From positions 1-64,000 of the forward strand of contig NZ_AQPN01000012.1 of NCBI RefSeq assembly GCF_000403135.1: 64,000 nucleotides of DNA, written 5' to 3'. The notes under the pieces were generated by a model. The model worked only from the letters and a program-made list of their open reading frames with translations. It ran no database searches and was not told where the DNA came from. The position numbers were made by a program, and so were the translations under genes. Source of the DNA: Arcticibacter svalbardensis MN12-7 (GTDB lineage: Bacteria; Bacteroidota; Bacteroidia; Sphingobacteriales; Sphingobacteriaceae). This document shows, piece after piece, positions 42,228 to 50,883 of this stretch. The stretch's first letter is position 1. Each line of letters begins with the position of its first letter.

Positions 42228-44786
42228 ATGGTTTTTCGTTTTTGGAGCAAAGCATATCTTTGTGTATTTATTCTCCATATTGCTGTCTTAAATGCTTATT
42301 CGCAAACTTCTAGTATCAGTGGCCGTGTCGTAGATCGTTCAGGCAACCCACTAGCCTTTGTTAGCGTAGAACTACTAGGAAGTATGCATGGAACAAGCAC
42401 AGATACTGCCGGAATATATCAGCTCAAAGCAGTAGGGAGCAGCACACAAATCAAGTTTTCATATGTAGGCTTCAAATCTTTAGTAAAAAATATAGTTCCT
42501 GGCAAAGAGCAGATTTTAAATGTCAGGTTAGACGAAGAAGACAATTCCCTTCAGGAGGTAAGTGTTAAAGGAAAGAAACATCGAAGTTATTCCAATCGTG
42601 AAAACCCCGCAGTTGAACTTATTCGCCAGGTAATAGCGCATAAACACGAAAATGAAGCACAGCACTATGACTTTCTGCAGTATCAGCAATACGAACGTAT
42701 TCAGTTCTCTCTGAGTAATATGCCATCGGGGATTGCAGGGAAAAAAATGCTGAGTCCTTATCGTTTTGTTTTCGAAAATATAGATTCCACAAAGATTCAA
42801 GGGAAAACAGTAATTCCTGTTTTTATGGAAGAAAAGCTTTCTGATAATTATTACCGTAAAGATCCGGAGAAGACTATTCAAATAATGAAGGCTGAGAAGT
42901 CAGTTGACTTTGGGAAATATCTGGATCAGAAAGGGATGACTGTTTACCTCAACAGGATGTATAACGTGGTCGATATTTATGCTCCTAATATCTTTATCGT
43001 ATCAAATGAATTTCTGAGTCCCCTTGCTGATGTTGCTCCTACGTTTTATAAATACTTCATTCAGGATACTATTACAACTTCCGATAACGAAAAACTGGTG
43101 GAAATGCATTTCTTTCCCCGGAATAAAACAGATCTGCTTTTTAAGGGAAAGCTTTGGATTACATTAGATGGAAACTATGCAGTTAAAAAAGTAGAATTAG
43201 GTCTGAGCAAGGATATTAATTTAAATTGGGTACGTGAAATGACCGTGACTCAGGATTTTGAGCGTAATCCGGATGGGCGCTATCACTTAAGCCGGAATAG
43301 TATGAAGGCAGACTTTGGTATGCTGCCTCAGAAAGGAGCTGGAATATATGGCGAAAGAGTAGTTTATTATTCTGATTATCATGTCAATGTGCCTGCTTTA
43401 GCTGAAGTATACCAGGGTAGCACGCTCCAATCCAATACCTCACTTACTAAAGATAATCAATCCTTATTACTGGAAAGCAAGAGGCCTGATACCTTATCCG
43501 CCGCAGAAGCAAAAGTCTATAGCAACATTGATAGTTTACAGCGGATTCCATCGTTCAGACATACCATGAGTATTACGGCTGCGTTTACTTCAGGTTTTAA
43601 GACTGCCGGACCGGTTGAAATAGGTCCCATAAGTACTTTCTACAGTTTTAATCCTTTAGAAGGAACCCGCTTACGTTTGGGAGGGCGTACCACCACAGCG
43701 TTTAGTCCTCGTGTTTATTTAGAATCTTACGGAGCATACGGTTTTCAGGATCAACAATGGAAATACCTTTTAAGTGCTGCTTATGCTTTCAATAATAAAT
43801 CAATATATACTTTTCCCTTTCATTATTTAAAGGCTTCATATCAGAAGGATACGGAAATTCCTGGTCAGCAGGTTGCCTTTGCCCAGTCTGATAATTTTTT
43901 ACTTTCCTTTAAGAGGGGAGATAACGATAAGTGGATCTATAGTGATGTGTTGAAAACCGATTATATACATGAGTTTTCCAATCACTTTTCCTATAGTCTT
44001 GGGTTTAAAAACTGGAAACAACGTCCTGCAGGTACACTGGAATATTATACGTTGGATGAGGGGCAAAAAACACCTGTTGCAGATCTTACAACAAGCGAGT
44101 TGTCGCTTGAATTACGTTGGGCTCCTCATGAACAGCTCTTTCAGGGTAAAATGTATCGCACTACCATTCCCTCTAAATACCCAATCATGACGCTTCGGTT
44201 TGTTTCAGGTCTGAAGGGAGTGTTAAATAGCGATTATTCATATCAGAACATGATGCTTAATGTTAGTAAACGTTTTTACTTGTCGCAATTAGGCTACTCA
44301 GATTTCATGGTTGAGGGGATGCAAATCTTTGGCCAGCTCCCTTATCCATTACTCACCATACATAACGCGAATCAGTCTTACACCTATCAGCCCTATGCGT
44401 ATAACATGATGAATTTTATGGAGTTTGTAACAGATCACTATGTATCCTTGAACTTCGAGCATAAATTCAATGGATTTTTTCTGAATAAAATACCCTTAAT
44501 CCGGAAGTTAAAATTCAGAGAGATTGTAGGATTAAAGATGCTTTATGGTGGAATAAGGTCCGAAAATGATCCAGTTTTACATCCTTCTTTATTGGCATAT
44601 CCACTGAATGGAAATGACCGTTCTTCTACTTATTCTCTTGGAAATTCCCCCTATGCGGAATTAAATGTAGGGCTGGGTAATATTTTCAGAATTATCAGAC
44701 TGGATGCTGTGAAACGATTGACCTATCTGGATCATCCCGATGTGGTCAAACTAGGTATAAGAGCAAGTATGAAGTTTGATTTGTAA
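42228..44786 (+). CDS. DUF5686 outer-membrane protein with carboxypeptidase-like N-domain
   Basis: The 852-aa protein has a signal peptide ending near AYSQ, a carboxypeptidase-regulatory-like (CarbopepD_reg_2) beta-sandwich (ISGRVVDRSGNPLAFVSVEL to VGFKSLVKNI, residues 29-105), then the DUF5686 region starting about VELIRQVIAHKHENE and ending in a likely outer-membrane beta barrel whose last strand finishes with MKFDL. The family is specific to Bacteroidetes and its function is unknown; the domain order recalls TonB-dependent receptors without the plug. Monocistronic, before an M3 peptidase. Confidence 0.85.
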   Translation: MVFRFWSKAYLCVFILHIAVLNAYSQTSSISGRVVDRSGNPLAFVSVELLGSMHGTSTDTAGIYQLKAVGSSTQIKFSYVGFKSLVKNIVPGKEQILNVRLDEEDNSLQEVSVKGKKHRSYSNRENPAVELIRQVIAHKHENEAQHYDFLQYQQYERIQFSLSNMPSGIAGKKMLSPYRFVFENIDSTKIQGKTVIPVFMEEKLSDNYYRKDPEKTIQIMKAEKSVDFGKYLDQKGMTVYLNRMYNVVDIYAPNIFIVSNEFLSPLADVAPTFYKYFIQDTITTSDNEKLVEMHFFPRNKTDLLFKGKLWITLDGNYAVKKVELGLSKDINLNWVREMTVTQDFERNPDGRYHLSRNSMKADFGMLPQKGAGIYGERVVYYSDYHVNVPALAEVYQGSTLQSNTSLTKDNQSLLLESKRPDTLSAAEAKVYSNIDSLQRIPSFRHTMSITAAFTSGFKTAGPVEIGPISTFYSFNPLEGTRLRLGGRTTTAFSPRVYLESYGAYGFQDQQWKYLLSAAYAFNNKSIYTFPFHYLKASYQKDTEIPGQQVAFAQSDNFLLSFKRGDNDKWIYSDVLKTDYIHEFSNHFSYSLGFKNWKQRPAGTLEYYTLDEGQKTPVADLTTSELSLELRWAPHEQLFQGKMYRTTIPSKYPIMTLRFVSGLKGVLNSDYSYQNMMLNVSKRFYLSQLGYSDFMVEGMQIFGQLPYPLLTIHNANQSYTYQPYAYNMMNFMEFVTDHYVSLNFEHKFNGFFLNKIPLIRKLKFREIVGLKMLYGGIRSENDPVLHPSLLAYPLNGNDRSSTYSLGNSPYAELNVGLGNIFRIIRLDAVKRLTYLDHPDVVKLGIRASMKFDL

Positions 44787-44867
44787 AACAATGATTACAT
44801 GAGTTCAAATCTTCTATTTATTTAAGCTTGTTTAAGGATTTTTGTACATTAGGCTTTTATTTAAAAG

Positions 44868-47009
44868 ATGAAACAACTGTACTTCTGCTCTTTAGCAGCA
44901 CTCTTATTCACGATTTCTTCCTGTGGAAACAAGGAAAAGCAATCAACTGATTCAAACACCTTTACTTCTTCTAATCCTTTTGCTGAAGTAAGTAAACTGG
45001 CCTATCAAGCTCCTGACTTTGATAAAATAAAGGATAGCGACTTTGAGCCGGCTATACAAGAAGGCATGAAAGAGCAATTAAAGGAAGTCCAGCAGATTTC
45101 AGAGAATACAGAAAAGCCTGATTTTCAGAATACCATTGTGGCGATGGAAAAAAGCGGACAGCTCCTTTTACGCGTCAACCAAGTTTTTAATCTTCTTACC
45201 GGAGCAAATACTAACCCCGAACTTCAAAAGGTTCAGGAAGCAATAGCGCCAAAATTGGCAGCGCACCTGGATGCCATTTATCTGAATGCTGAATTATTTA
45301 AACGGGTAGAATCCATTTATAATGAAAGAGAAAAGCTTAGTCTGGACGCAGAATCCAAGCGTTTGGTGGAATGGTATTATCAGCAATTCGAAATTGCAGG
45401 TGCAAAACTATCCGATGCTGATAAAGTTAAACTTAAAAAGCTGAATGAAGAAGAAGCAGGACTTAGCGCCAAATTCACCAACCAGTTATTAGCTGCTACA
45501 AAAGCTGGCTCAGTAACTGTAAATACTAAAGAAGAATTAGCAGGATTATCAGCTGAAACACAGGATGCGGCAGCACAGGATGCTAAAGCAAAAAAACAAG
45601 ATGGAAAATGGTTGATTTCTTTGCAAAATACAACGCAGCAACCCGACCTTCAATTCCTATCGAATAGGGCAACCCGTCAGAAACTATTTGAATCCTCATG
45701 GAACCGTGCCGAAAAAAGTGATTCCAATGATACGCGTTCGGCAATCATTCGTATTGCAAAAATTCGTGCAAATAAAGCAGATCTTCTTGGGTTTAAAAAT
45801 TATGCAGGATGGAAGCTTCAGGATCAGATGGCTAAAACTCCCGAAGCAGTAAGTGCGTTTCTGGGACAATTAGTGCCTGCCTCTGCAGCGAAAGTAAAAG
45901 GCGATGCTAAAGAACTTCAGGCTGTAATCGATCAGCAGAAAGGTGGCTTTGCATTGCAGCCATGGGATTGGGATTATTATGCCGAGCAGGTACGTAAAGC
46001 CAAGTTTAACCTCGATGAAAATGAAGTTAAACCATATTTTGAACTGGATAACGTACTTCAGAATGGTGTCTTTTATGCTGCCAATTTATTATACGGTATC
46101 ACCTTCAAAGAAAGAACAGATCTTCCGGTTTATCAGAAAGATGTACGTGTATTTGAATTGTTTGAAAAGAACGGCCAAAGCATTGGCTTGTTTTATTGCG
46201 ATTATTTTAAACGTGACAATAAATCAGGTGGTGCATGGATGAGTAATATGGTTGGACAGTCTAAGCTATTGGGTACAAAGCCAGTGATCTATAATGTATG
46301 CAACTTTACAAAACCGGCAGCCGGACAGCCTGCATTAATAAGTTTTGACGATGTTTCTACTATGTTCCATGAATTTGGACATGCTTTGCATGGTTTTTTT
46401 GCCAATCAGCAATACCCAAGTATCTCCGGTACAAGTGTTTCCAGGGATTTTGTAGAGTTTCCTTCACAGTTTAACGAACACTGGTCACTTGATCCTAAAG
46501 TGTTTAAAAATTATGCGATTCACTACAAAACGAAAAAGCCAATGCCACAGTTCTTGGTAGATAAGATCAAGAAGGCATCTGTTTTCAATCAGGCATATGC
46601 CCTTACTGAACTTTTAGCTGCTGCAAAATTAGATATGTCATGGCATACCATAACCACTAAAGATTCCATTAAAAATGCCGATCAGTTTGAAACCGCAGCC
46701 TTACACCAGGCAGGTTTAGATTTGCCACAGGTTCCACCTCGCTATCGTTCCACTTACTTTCTCCATATCTGGGGAAATGGTTATGCAGCTGGGTACTATG
46801 CCTATTTATGGTCTGAAATGCTGGATGACGATGCGTATGCCTGGTTCAATGAGCATGGCGGATTGACAGCAGCAAATGGACAGCGCTTCCGTGATATGAT
46901 CTTATCCAAAGGAAATACAGAAGATCTTGGCACCATATTTACTAAATTTCGAGGACACTCACCTAATATAAAACCTTTATTGATCAACAGGGGTTTAATA
47001 GGGAAATGA
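44868..47009 (+). CDS. M3-family zinc peptidase (peptidyl-dipeptidase Dcp/oligopeptidase), lipoprotein
   Basis: The 713-aa enzyme begins with a lipoprotein signal ending ISSC, so it is probably anchored in the periplasm or outer membrane. The zinc motif HEFGHALHGFF starts at H501, with the third ligand Glu about 25 residues later in SRDFVEFPSQFNEHW. The C-terminal YRSTYFLHIWGNGYAAGYYAYLWSEML is typical of Dcp-type M3 peptidases, which trim dipeptides or cleave short peptides. The terminator-like hairpin at 47098-47133 is its most likely transcript end, although it falls within the next reading frame. Confidence 0.93.
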   Translation: MKQLYFCSLAALLFTISSCGNKEKQSTDSNTFTSSNPFAEVSKLAYQAPDFDKIKDSDFEPAIQEGMKEQLKEVQQISENTEKPDFQNTIVAMEKSGQLLLRVNQVFNLLTGANTNPELQKVQEAIAPKLAAHLDAIYLNAELFKRVESIYNEREKLSLDAESKRLVEWYYQQFEIAGAKLSDADKVKLKKLNEEEAGLSAKFTNQLLAATKAGSVTVNTKEELAGLSAETQDAAAQDAKAKKQDGKWLISLQNTTQQPDLQFLSNRATRQKLFESSWNRAEKSDSNDTRSAIIRIAKIRANKADLLGFKNYAGWKLQDQMAKTPEAVSAFLGQLVPASAAKVKGDAKELQAVIDQQKGGFALQPWDWDYYAEQVRKAKFNLDENEVKPYFELDNVLQNGVFYAANLLYGITFKERTDLPVYQKDVRVFELFEKNGQSIGLFYCDYFKRDNKSGGAWMSNMVGQSKLLGTKPVIYNVCNFTKPAAGQPALISFDDVSTMFHEFGHALHGFFANQQYPSISGTSVSRDFVEFPSQFNEHWSLDPKVFKNYAIHYKTKKPMPQFLVDKIKKASVFNQAYALTELLAAAKLDMSWHTITTKDSIKNADQFETAALHQAGLDLPQVPPRYRSTYFLHIWGNGYAAGYYAYLWSEMLDDDAYAWFNEHGGLTAANGQRFRDMILSKGNTEDLGTIFTKFRGHSPNIKPLLINRGLIGK

Positions 47010-47056
47010 TTTAAATAATCAGTTTACCATAATATTTTAATTGAAGAGAGCAGGGC

Positions 47057-48010
47057 ATGAATTCTAAATTTTCTATACGTCTGCACTCTGAAAGTGCAAA
47101 AAAAGGAGCCACTGGTGCAGTGCTCCTTTTTTTGCGCCTTCTTAAACAGTCATTTAAAACTTTTTCAGCCAACGATCCCTTGCGAATGGCTGCAGCTACT
47201 GCCTTCTTTACCATGTTTGCCTTGCCACCCATACTGATCATCATAATTCAGGCATTAGGACTGGTATTTGAAAGAAACTTAAGCAGAGGGGTATTCTCCA
47301 GACTCTCCAGTACGATTGGTCGAACCAGTGCCCATCAGGTCATTGATACGCTTCACGCTATCCGTGAGATGGCCAGTAACTGGTATGCAAGCATCATTGG
47401 CTTCGTCATTCTCGTGTTTGTCGCCACCAATTTGTTCAAGATCATCAAGGATTCTATAAACCAAATATGGAAGATCAGGATGATTGCCAAACAAAATTTT
47501 TGGAAAACGATGCGAGGAAGATGGCAAGCCTTAATTATAATTATGCTAACAGGTACGCTTTTCTGTATCGCCATCCTGGCTGAAGGAATGCAAACTTATC
47601 TGAGTGATGAGTTGGTTAGTTTGTTGCCCGGACTTGCAGATTATTTGAATAGCATATTTAACTATGGTTTTTCTATCGTGTTCGTGACCGCCTGGTTTGT
47701 TATTTTATTTCGATATCTGCCGGATGGTCGTCCTCTATGGACCGTTGCCATTGCAGGTGCATTTTTTACCAGCATCTGTTTCAATATAGGAAAGATTATA
47801 TTACGGCTTTTACTATTACAAAGCAATCTCAATAATTTCTATGGTGCCTCAGCATCAATTGTATTGTTACTGCTTTTTGTGTTTTATTCCTCATTAATAT
47901 TGTATTTTGGTGCTGCATTTACAAAAGCATGGGCAGATTACCGTGAAACGCCTATCAAGCCAAAAACTGGGGCTATTCGCTACCGGTGGTCTGAAATCCA
48001 TGAAGAGTAA
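47057..48010 (+). CDS. YihY/BrkB family inner-membrane protein
   Basis: The 317-aa frame encodes about six transmembrane helices with LLKQSFKTFSANDPLRMAAA and the conserved FFTMFALPPILIIIIQ at the N-terminal side, and later FYGASASIVLLLLFVFYSSLI, all typical of YihY/BrkB. The family was once misnamed ribonuclease BN; its function is unknown. The start is uncertain: codons 15-26 of the longest frame form a perfect-looking terminator hairpin for the upstream gene. A TTG at 47132 just after it would give a protein starting RLLKQSFK and may be the true start. Confidence 0.85.
   Translation: MNSKFSIRLHSESAKKGATGAVLLFLRLLKQSFKTFSANDPLRMAAATAFFTMFALPPILIIIIQALGLVFERNLSRGVFSRLSSTIGRTSAHQVIDTLHAIREMASNWYASIIGFVILVFVATNLFKIIKDSINQIWKIRMIAKQNFWKTMRGRWQALIIIMLTGTLFCIAILAEGMQTYLSDELVSLLPGLADYLNSIFNYGFSIVFVTAWFVILFRYLPDGRPLWTVAIAGAFFTSICFNIGKIILRLLLLQSNLNNFYGASASIVLLLLFVFYSSLILYFGAAFTKAWADYRETPIKPKTGAIRYRWSEIHEE
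47098..47133 (+). terminator. Terminator-like hairpin inside the 5' end of the BrkB frame
   Basis: Seven A plus GGAGC plus ACTG pair with CAGT plus GCTCC plus seven T around a 3-nt loop, with a single bulged C. It is a textbook intrinsic terminator 89 bp after the M3 peptidase stop. Confidence 0.75.
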
Positions 48011-48057
48011 TGGGAGGTTAGCCGTCTTTTTATACACTATTAATACTTGATCGATAT

Positions 48058-49278
48058 ATGGATTTTTCAAAATTAAAAATGGGTACAGCATCTGTTTGGG
48101 CTGGCGAAACGGAACGATCTTATCAGGGAGCAACTACTACACCTATTGTAAACAGCGTTACCTATGCCTACGATGATCTGGATGAATGGTATGATGTAGC
48201 AGCAGGTAAATCAAAAGGATACATTTATAGTAGAAATACAAATCCAACTGTAGCTGTGCTTGAAGAGAAGATCTGTGTGTTAGAGGGAGCAGAAGCAACA
48301 ACAGCGTTCGCAACAGGAATGGCTGCCATCAGTAATACCTTATTTGCGTTACTTTCCCCTGGAAAGCGGGTTGTCTCTATCAACGATACTTATGGAGGAA
48401 CGAGCAAACTGTTCCTGGAATTTTTACCTGAATTTAAAATTGAGGTAAGTCTTTGTAATACTACTGATTTCGAAATGCTTGAAAAAGAAATAGCGAAAGG
48501 TTGTGACGTATTGTATCTGGAAACGCCTACCAATCCCACACTGAAGGTAGTGGACATAAAACGATTGGCAGCAGCAGCAAAAAAGGTAGGTGCTGTAGTT
48601 GTGGTAGACAATACTTTTGCTACCCCGATCAATCAGAATCCATTGCAACTTGGTGCCGATCTGGTTATTCATAGTGCGACAAAATTTCTATGCGGACATT
48701 CAGATGCGATGGGAGGTATCCTATGCGGGAAAAAAGAGCTGATTGAAAAAGTGTTTAGATTCCGTGAGATCAATGGTGCCAGTATTCATCCAGAAGCTGC
48801 ATATATGATCTTAAGAGGTATGAAAACCCTGGAGCTAAGGGTAGAGCGCCAAAATGCATCCGCCCTTAAAATTGCAAAGTATTTATTGAACCATGATCAG
48901 GTAACTGACGTTTTTTATCCGGGACTTACCACGCACCCTGGACATGAAATTGCCAAAACGCAAATGTCTGGTTTCGGAGGGGTACTCAGCTTTACCATAA
49001 AAGGCGGCTATGATCAGGTGAAGCAATTCCTTCCCAAGCTTAAATTAGTTCATCTGGCAGCTAGTCTGGGCTCAGTGAGCACACTTGCTGGTCCTCCAAG
49101 AACTACCAGTCATGTGGAATTAAATGACGAACAACGTAAACAACTTGGAATTCCCGAAAGTCTGATTCGTTATTCCGTAGGTATAGAAAATGTCGAAGAT
49201 CTTATAGCTGATTTAGACACCGCGTTAACAGCAATAAAAATAGATAATACAGGGAACGTAGCAGAGAAGCTTAGTTAG
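48058..49278 (+). CDS. Trans-sulfuration PLP enzyme (cystathionine gamma-synthase/lyase or methionine gamma-lyase type)
   Basis: The 406-aa protein is a Cys/Met metabolism PLP enzyme. The N-terminal YSRNTNPTVAVLEEKICVLE, the cofactor-ring segment FATGMAAISNTLFALL, the PLP lysine K209 in VIHSATKFLCGHSDAMGG and the C-terminal LAASLGSVSTLAGPPRTTSH with LIRYSVGIENVEDLI are all present. It acts on homocysteine, cystathionine or methionine, but the exact reaction cannot be assigned by motif alone. A cytoplasmic tetramer is expected. Monocistronic. Confidence 0.9.
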   Translation: MDFSKLKMGTASVWAGETERSYQGATTTPIVNSVTYAYDDLDEWYDVAAGKSKGYIYSRNTNPTVAVLEEKICVLEGAEATTAFATGMAAISNTLFALLSPGKRVVSINDTYGGTSKLFLEFLPEFKIEVSLCNTTDFEMLEKEIAKGCDVLYLETPTNPTLKVVDIKRLAAAAKKVGAVVVVDNTFATPINQNPLQLGADLVIHSATKFLCGHSDAMGGILCGKKELIEKVFRFREINGASIHPEAAYMILRGMKTLELRVERQNASALKIAKYLLNHDQVTDVFYPGLTTHPGHEIAKTQMSGFGGVLSFTIKGGYDQVKQFLPKLKLVHLAASLGSVSTLAGPPRTTSHVELNDEQRKQLGIPESLIRYSVGIENVEDLIADLDTALTAIKIDNTGNVAEKLS

Positions 49279-49294
49279 AAAATAGATTCACCTT

Positions 49295-50878
49295 TTATTT
49301 GGCCACCGGCTTAAGCAATACATCATCAAATTCAAGGTCAGATTCCGGATTAATTATTTTTAGCTTCAGCTGATCAATTGTTCCATCTGGATTCAGAGCA
49401 TAAGTCACATACGCGTCTGCCTTTAAATGCACATTCCTGAAGGTGGCAAGAAAGGTGTTGAACTGAAAATAGCTAAGATCAGCTGTCAGATGAGGCAGCT
49501 GTTTGAATTCCATAACCATCCCATTTTCAGTGTTGCTGATAACTACCTCGCCGTATATTTCGTCCCGGTAATTACCACTGAATTTGCTCAAGGCTACCGG
49601 TATTTTGTTTATTGAATCTGGCTGAACTGTATTTTTACTTAATTGAAACTTTGTTTTAGCAAAGCTGCTGTCCTGTGCTGATTTGTAATTTGTTAGCCAA
49701 TCATGCTTTTTGTTTTTCATATAGAAATCAAGAACATGATATATTACCGACCAATAGGCTCCTGTTGATTCCTGGTTAGTAAATACAGCAATCCCCAGCT
49801 GAAGATCAGGTACCATAGCTATTTGTGAAACAAAGCCATTTAATTTACCTCCATGACCCACCACTTTATAACGCTGATAGTTATAAGTACGAAATCCAAG
49901 TGCATACCCGAAAAAGTCCATTTGTGCCGGTTTCAATCCTTCTGGCATTTCACTTACAGGGATAGGCCTTACCAGCTTCCAAAGCTCTTTAGTTGTTTCC
50001 GGTTTAAATAAAACAACTTTAGATGGGGTTCGCCCAGAATCCAGTTGCGTGATCATCCAGTTTGAAAAGTCATTCGCATTTGAAAGAATTCCTCCTGCAG
50101 GGTCACTTGCATCCCCGATGTTTAATTCAGTATAATGGTCTACCACTTGTACCATTCCATTTATCCGGTCATGTGCCACTGCAATGTTGGGCATTCCAGC
50201 AAACAAAGAATAGCGTGATATACTGCCGGGCATTCCTACCGGATCAAAAATCCTTGCTTTAATAAAATCCTCCCAACTTATACCACTTACCGCCGCAATA
50301 ATCTCCCCTGCTGCCAGGTAAAGGATATTATCATAGGCATAGGTTGTTCTGAAATCATTCGCTAGCGGAAGTTTTTTAAGTTTATTCAGGATCTCCCTAC
50401 GGTTAAATGTAGAGGGAGGGAAGAGCATCAAATCGCCGGAATAAGCCGCCAGTCCGCTTTGATGTACCAACAAATCCCTAACGGTAAGATGTGTGCTGAC
50501 ATAAGAATCTGCCATCTGAAACCATGGAAGATATTTAATAACCGGATCATCCCATTGTAACTTTCCTTCTTCAACCAATAAAGCCAGGGCTGTAGCTGTA
50601 AAGGCTTTTGAATTGGAAGCAATAGAAAAAAGGGTATTTGCATCTACTTTGTCCGTTTTTCCCAACTGTTTTACTCCGTAACCTTTCGCTAAAACTACCT
50701 TGCCATCCTTTACAATGGAAACGCTCATCCCCGGTACCTCAAAGGTTTGGAGTACTTTATTGATGTATTCGTCCAGACCTGGAGGCAAACCACCATTAGT
50801 TTGTGCTTGAATACGCAGAGGGTTTAAAAATAAAATGAATACAAAATGTACAAGGACAACAAACCGGATTACCTTCAT
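49295..50878 (-). CDS. Serine hydrolase, class C beta-lactamase-like
   Basis: About 527 residues: signal peptide (VVLVHFVFILFLNPLRIQAQ), then a serine beta-lactamase fold with the SxxK motif in SIASNSKAFTATALAL, the tyrosine motif in AYDNILYLAAGEII, and HGG replacing KTG in VVGHGGKLNGFV, followed by a C-terminal lipocalin-like domain from about residue 400 (SKFSGNYRDEIYGEVVIS). Such proteins are usually D-peptide hydrolases or esterases rather than true beta-lactamases. The ATG at 50878 lies 5 bp after the S9 peptidase stop; a GTG at 50887 is less likely. It is the last gene of the susCD operon. Confidence 0.88.
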   Translation of the reverse strand: MKVIRFVVLVHFVFILFLNPLRIQAQTNGGLPPGLDEYINKVLQTFEVPGMSVSIVKDGKVVLAKGYGVKQLGKTDKVDANTLFSIASNSKAFTATALALLVEEGKLQWDDPVIKYLPWFQMADSYVSTHLTVRDLLVHQSGLAAYSGDLMLFPPSTFNRREILNKLKKLPLANDFRTTYAYDNILYLAAGEIIAAVSGISWEDFIKARIFDPVGMPGSISRYSLFAGMPNIAVAHDRINGMVQVVDHYTELNIGDASDPAGGILSNANDFSNWMITQLDSGRTPSKVVLFKPETTKELWKLVRPIPVSEMPEGLKPAQMDFFGYALGFRTYNYQRYKVVGHGGKLNGFVSQIAMVPDLQLGIAVFTNQESTGAYWSVIYHVLDFYMKNKKHDWLTNYKSAQDSSFAKTKFQLSKNTVQPDSINKIPVALSKFSGNYRDEIYGEVVISNTENGMVMEFKQLPHLTADLSYFQFNTFLATFRNVHLKADAYVTYALNPDGTIDQLKLKIINPESDLEFDDVLLKPVAK

Positions 50879-50883
50879 TAGTA

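Noticed and set aside
48390-48672. Long minus-strand frames inside the trans-sulfuration gene
   Set aside because: Antisense shadows of a conserved enzyme; no homology or start context.
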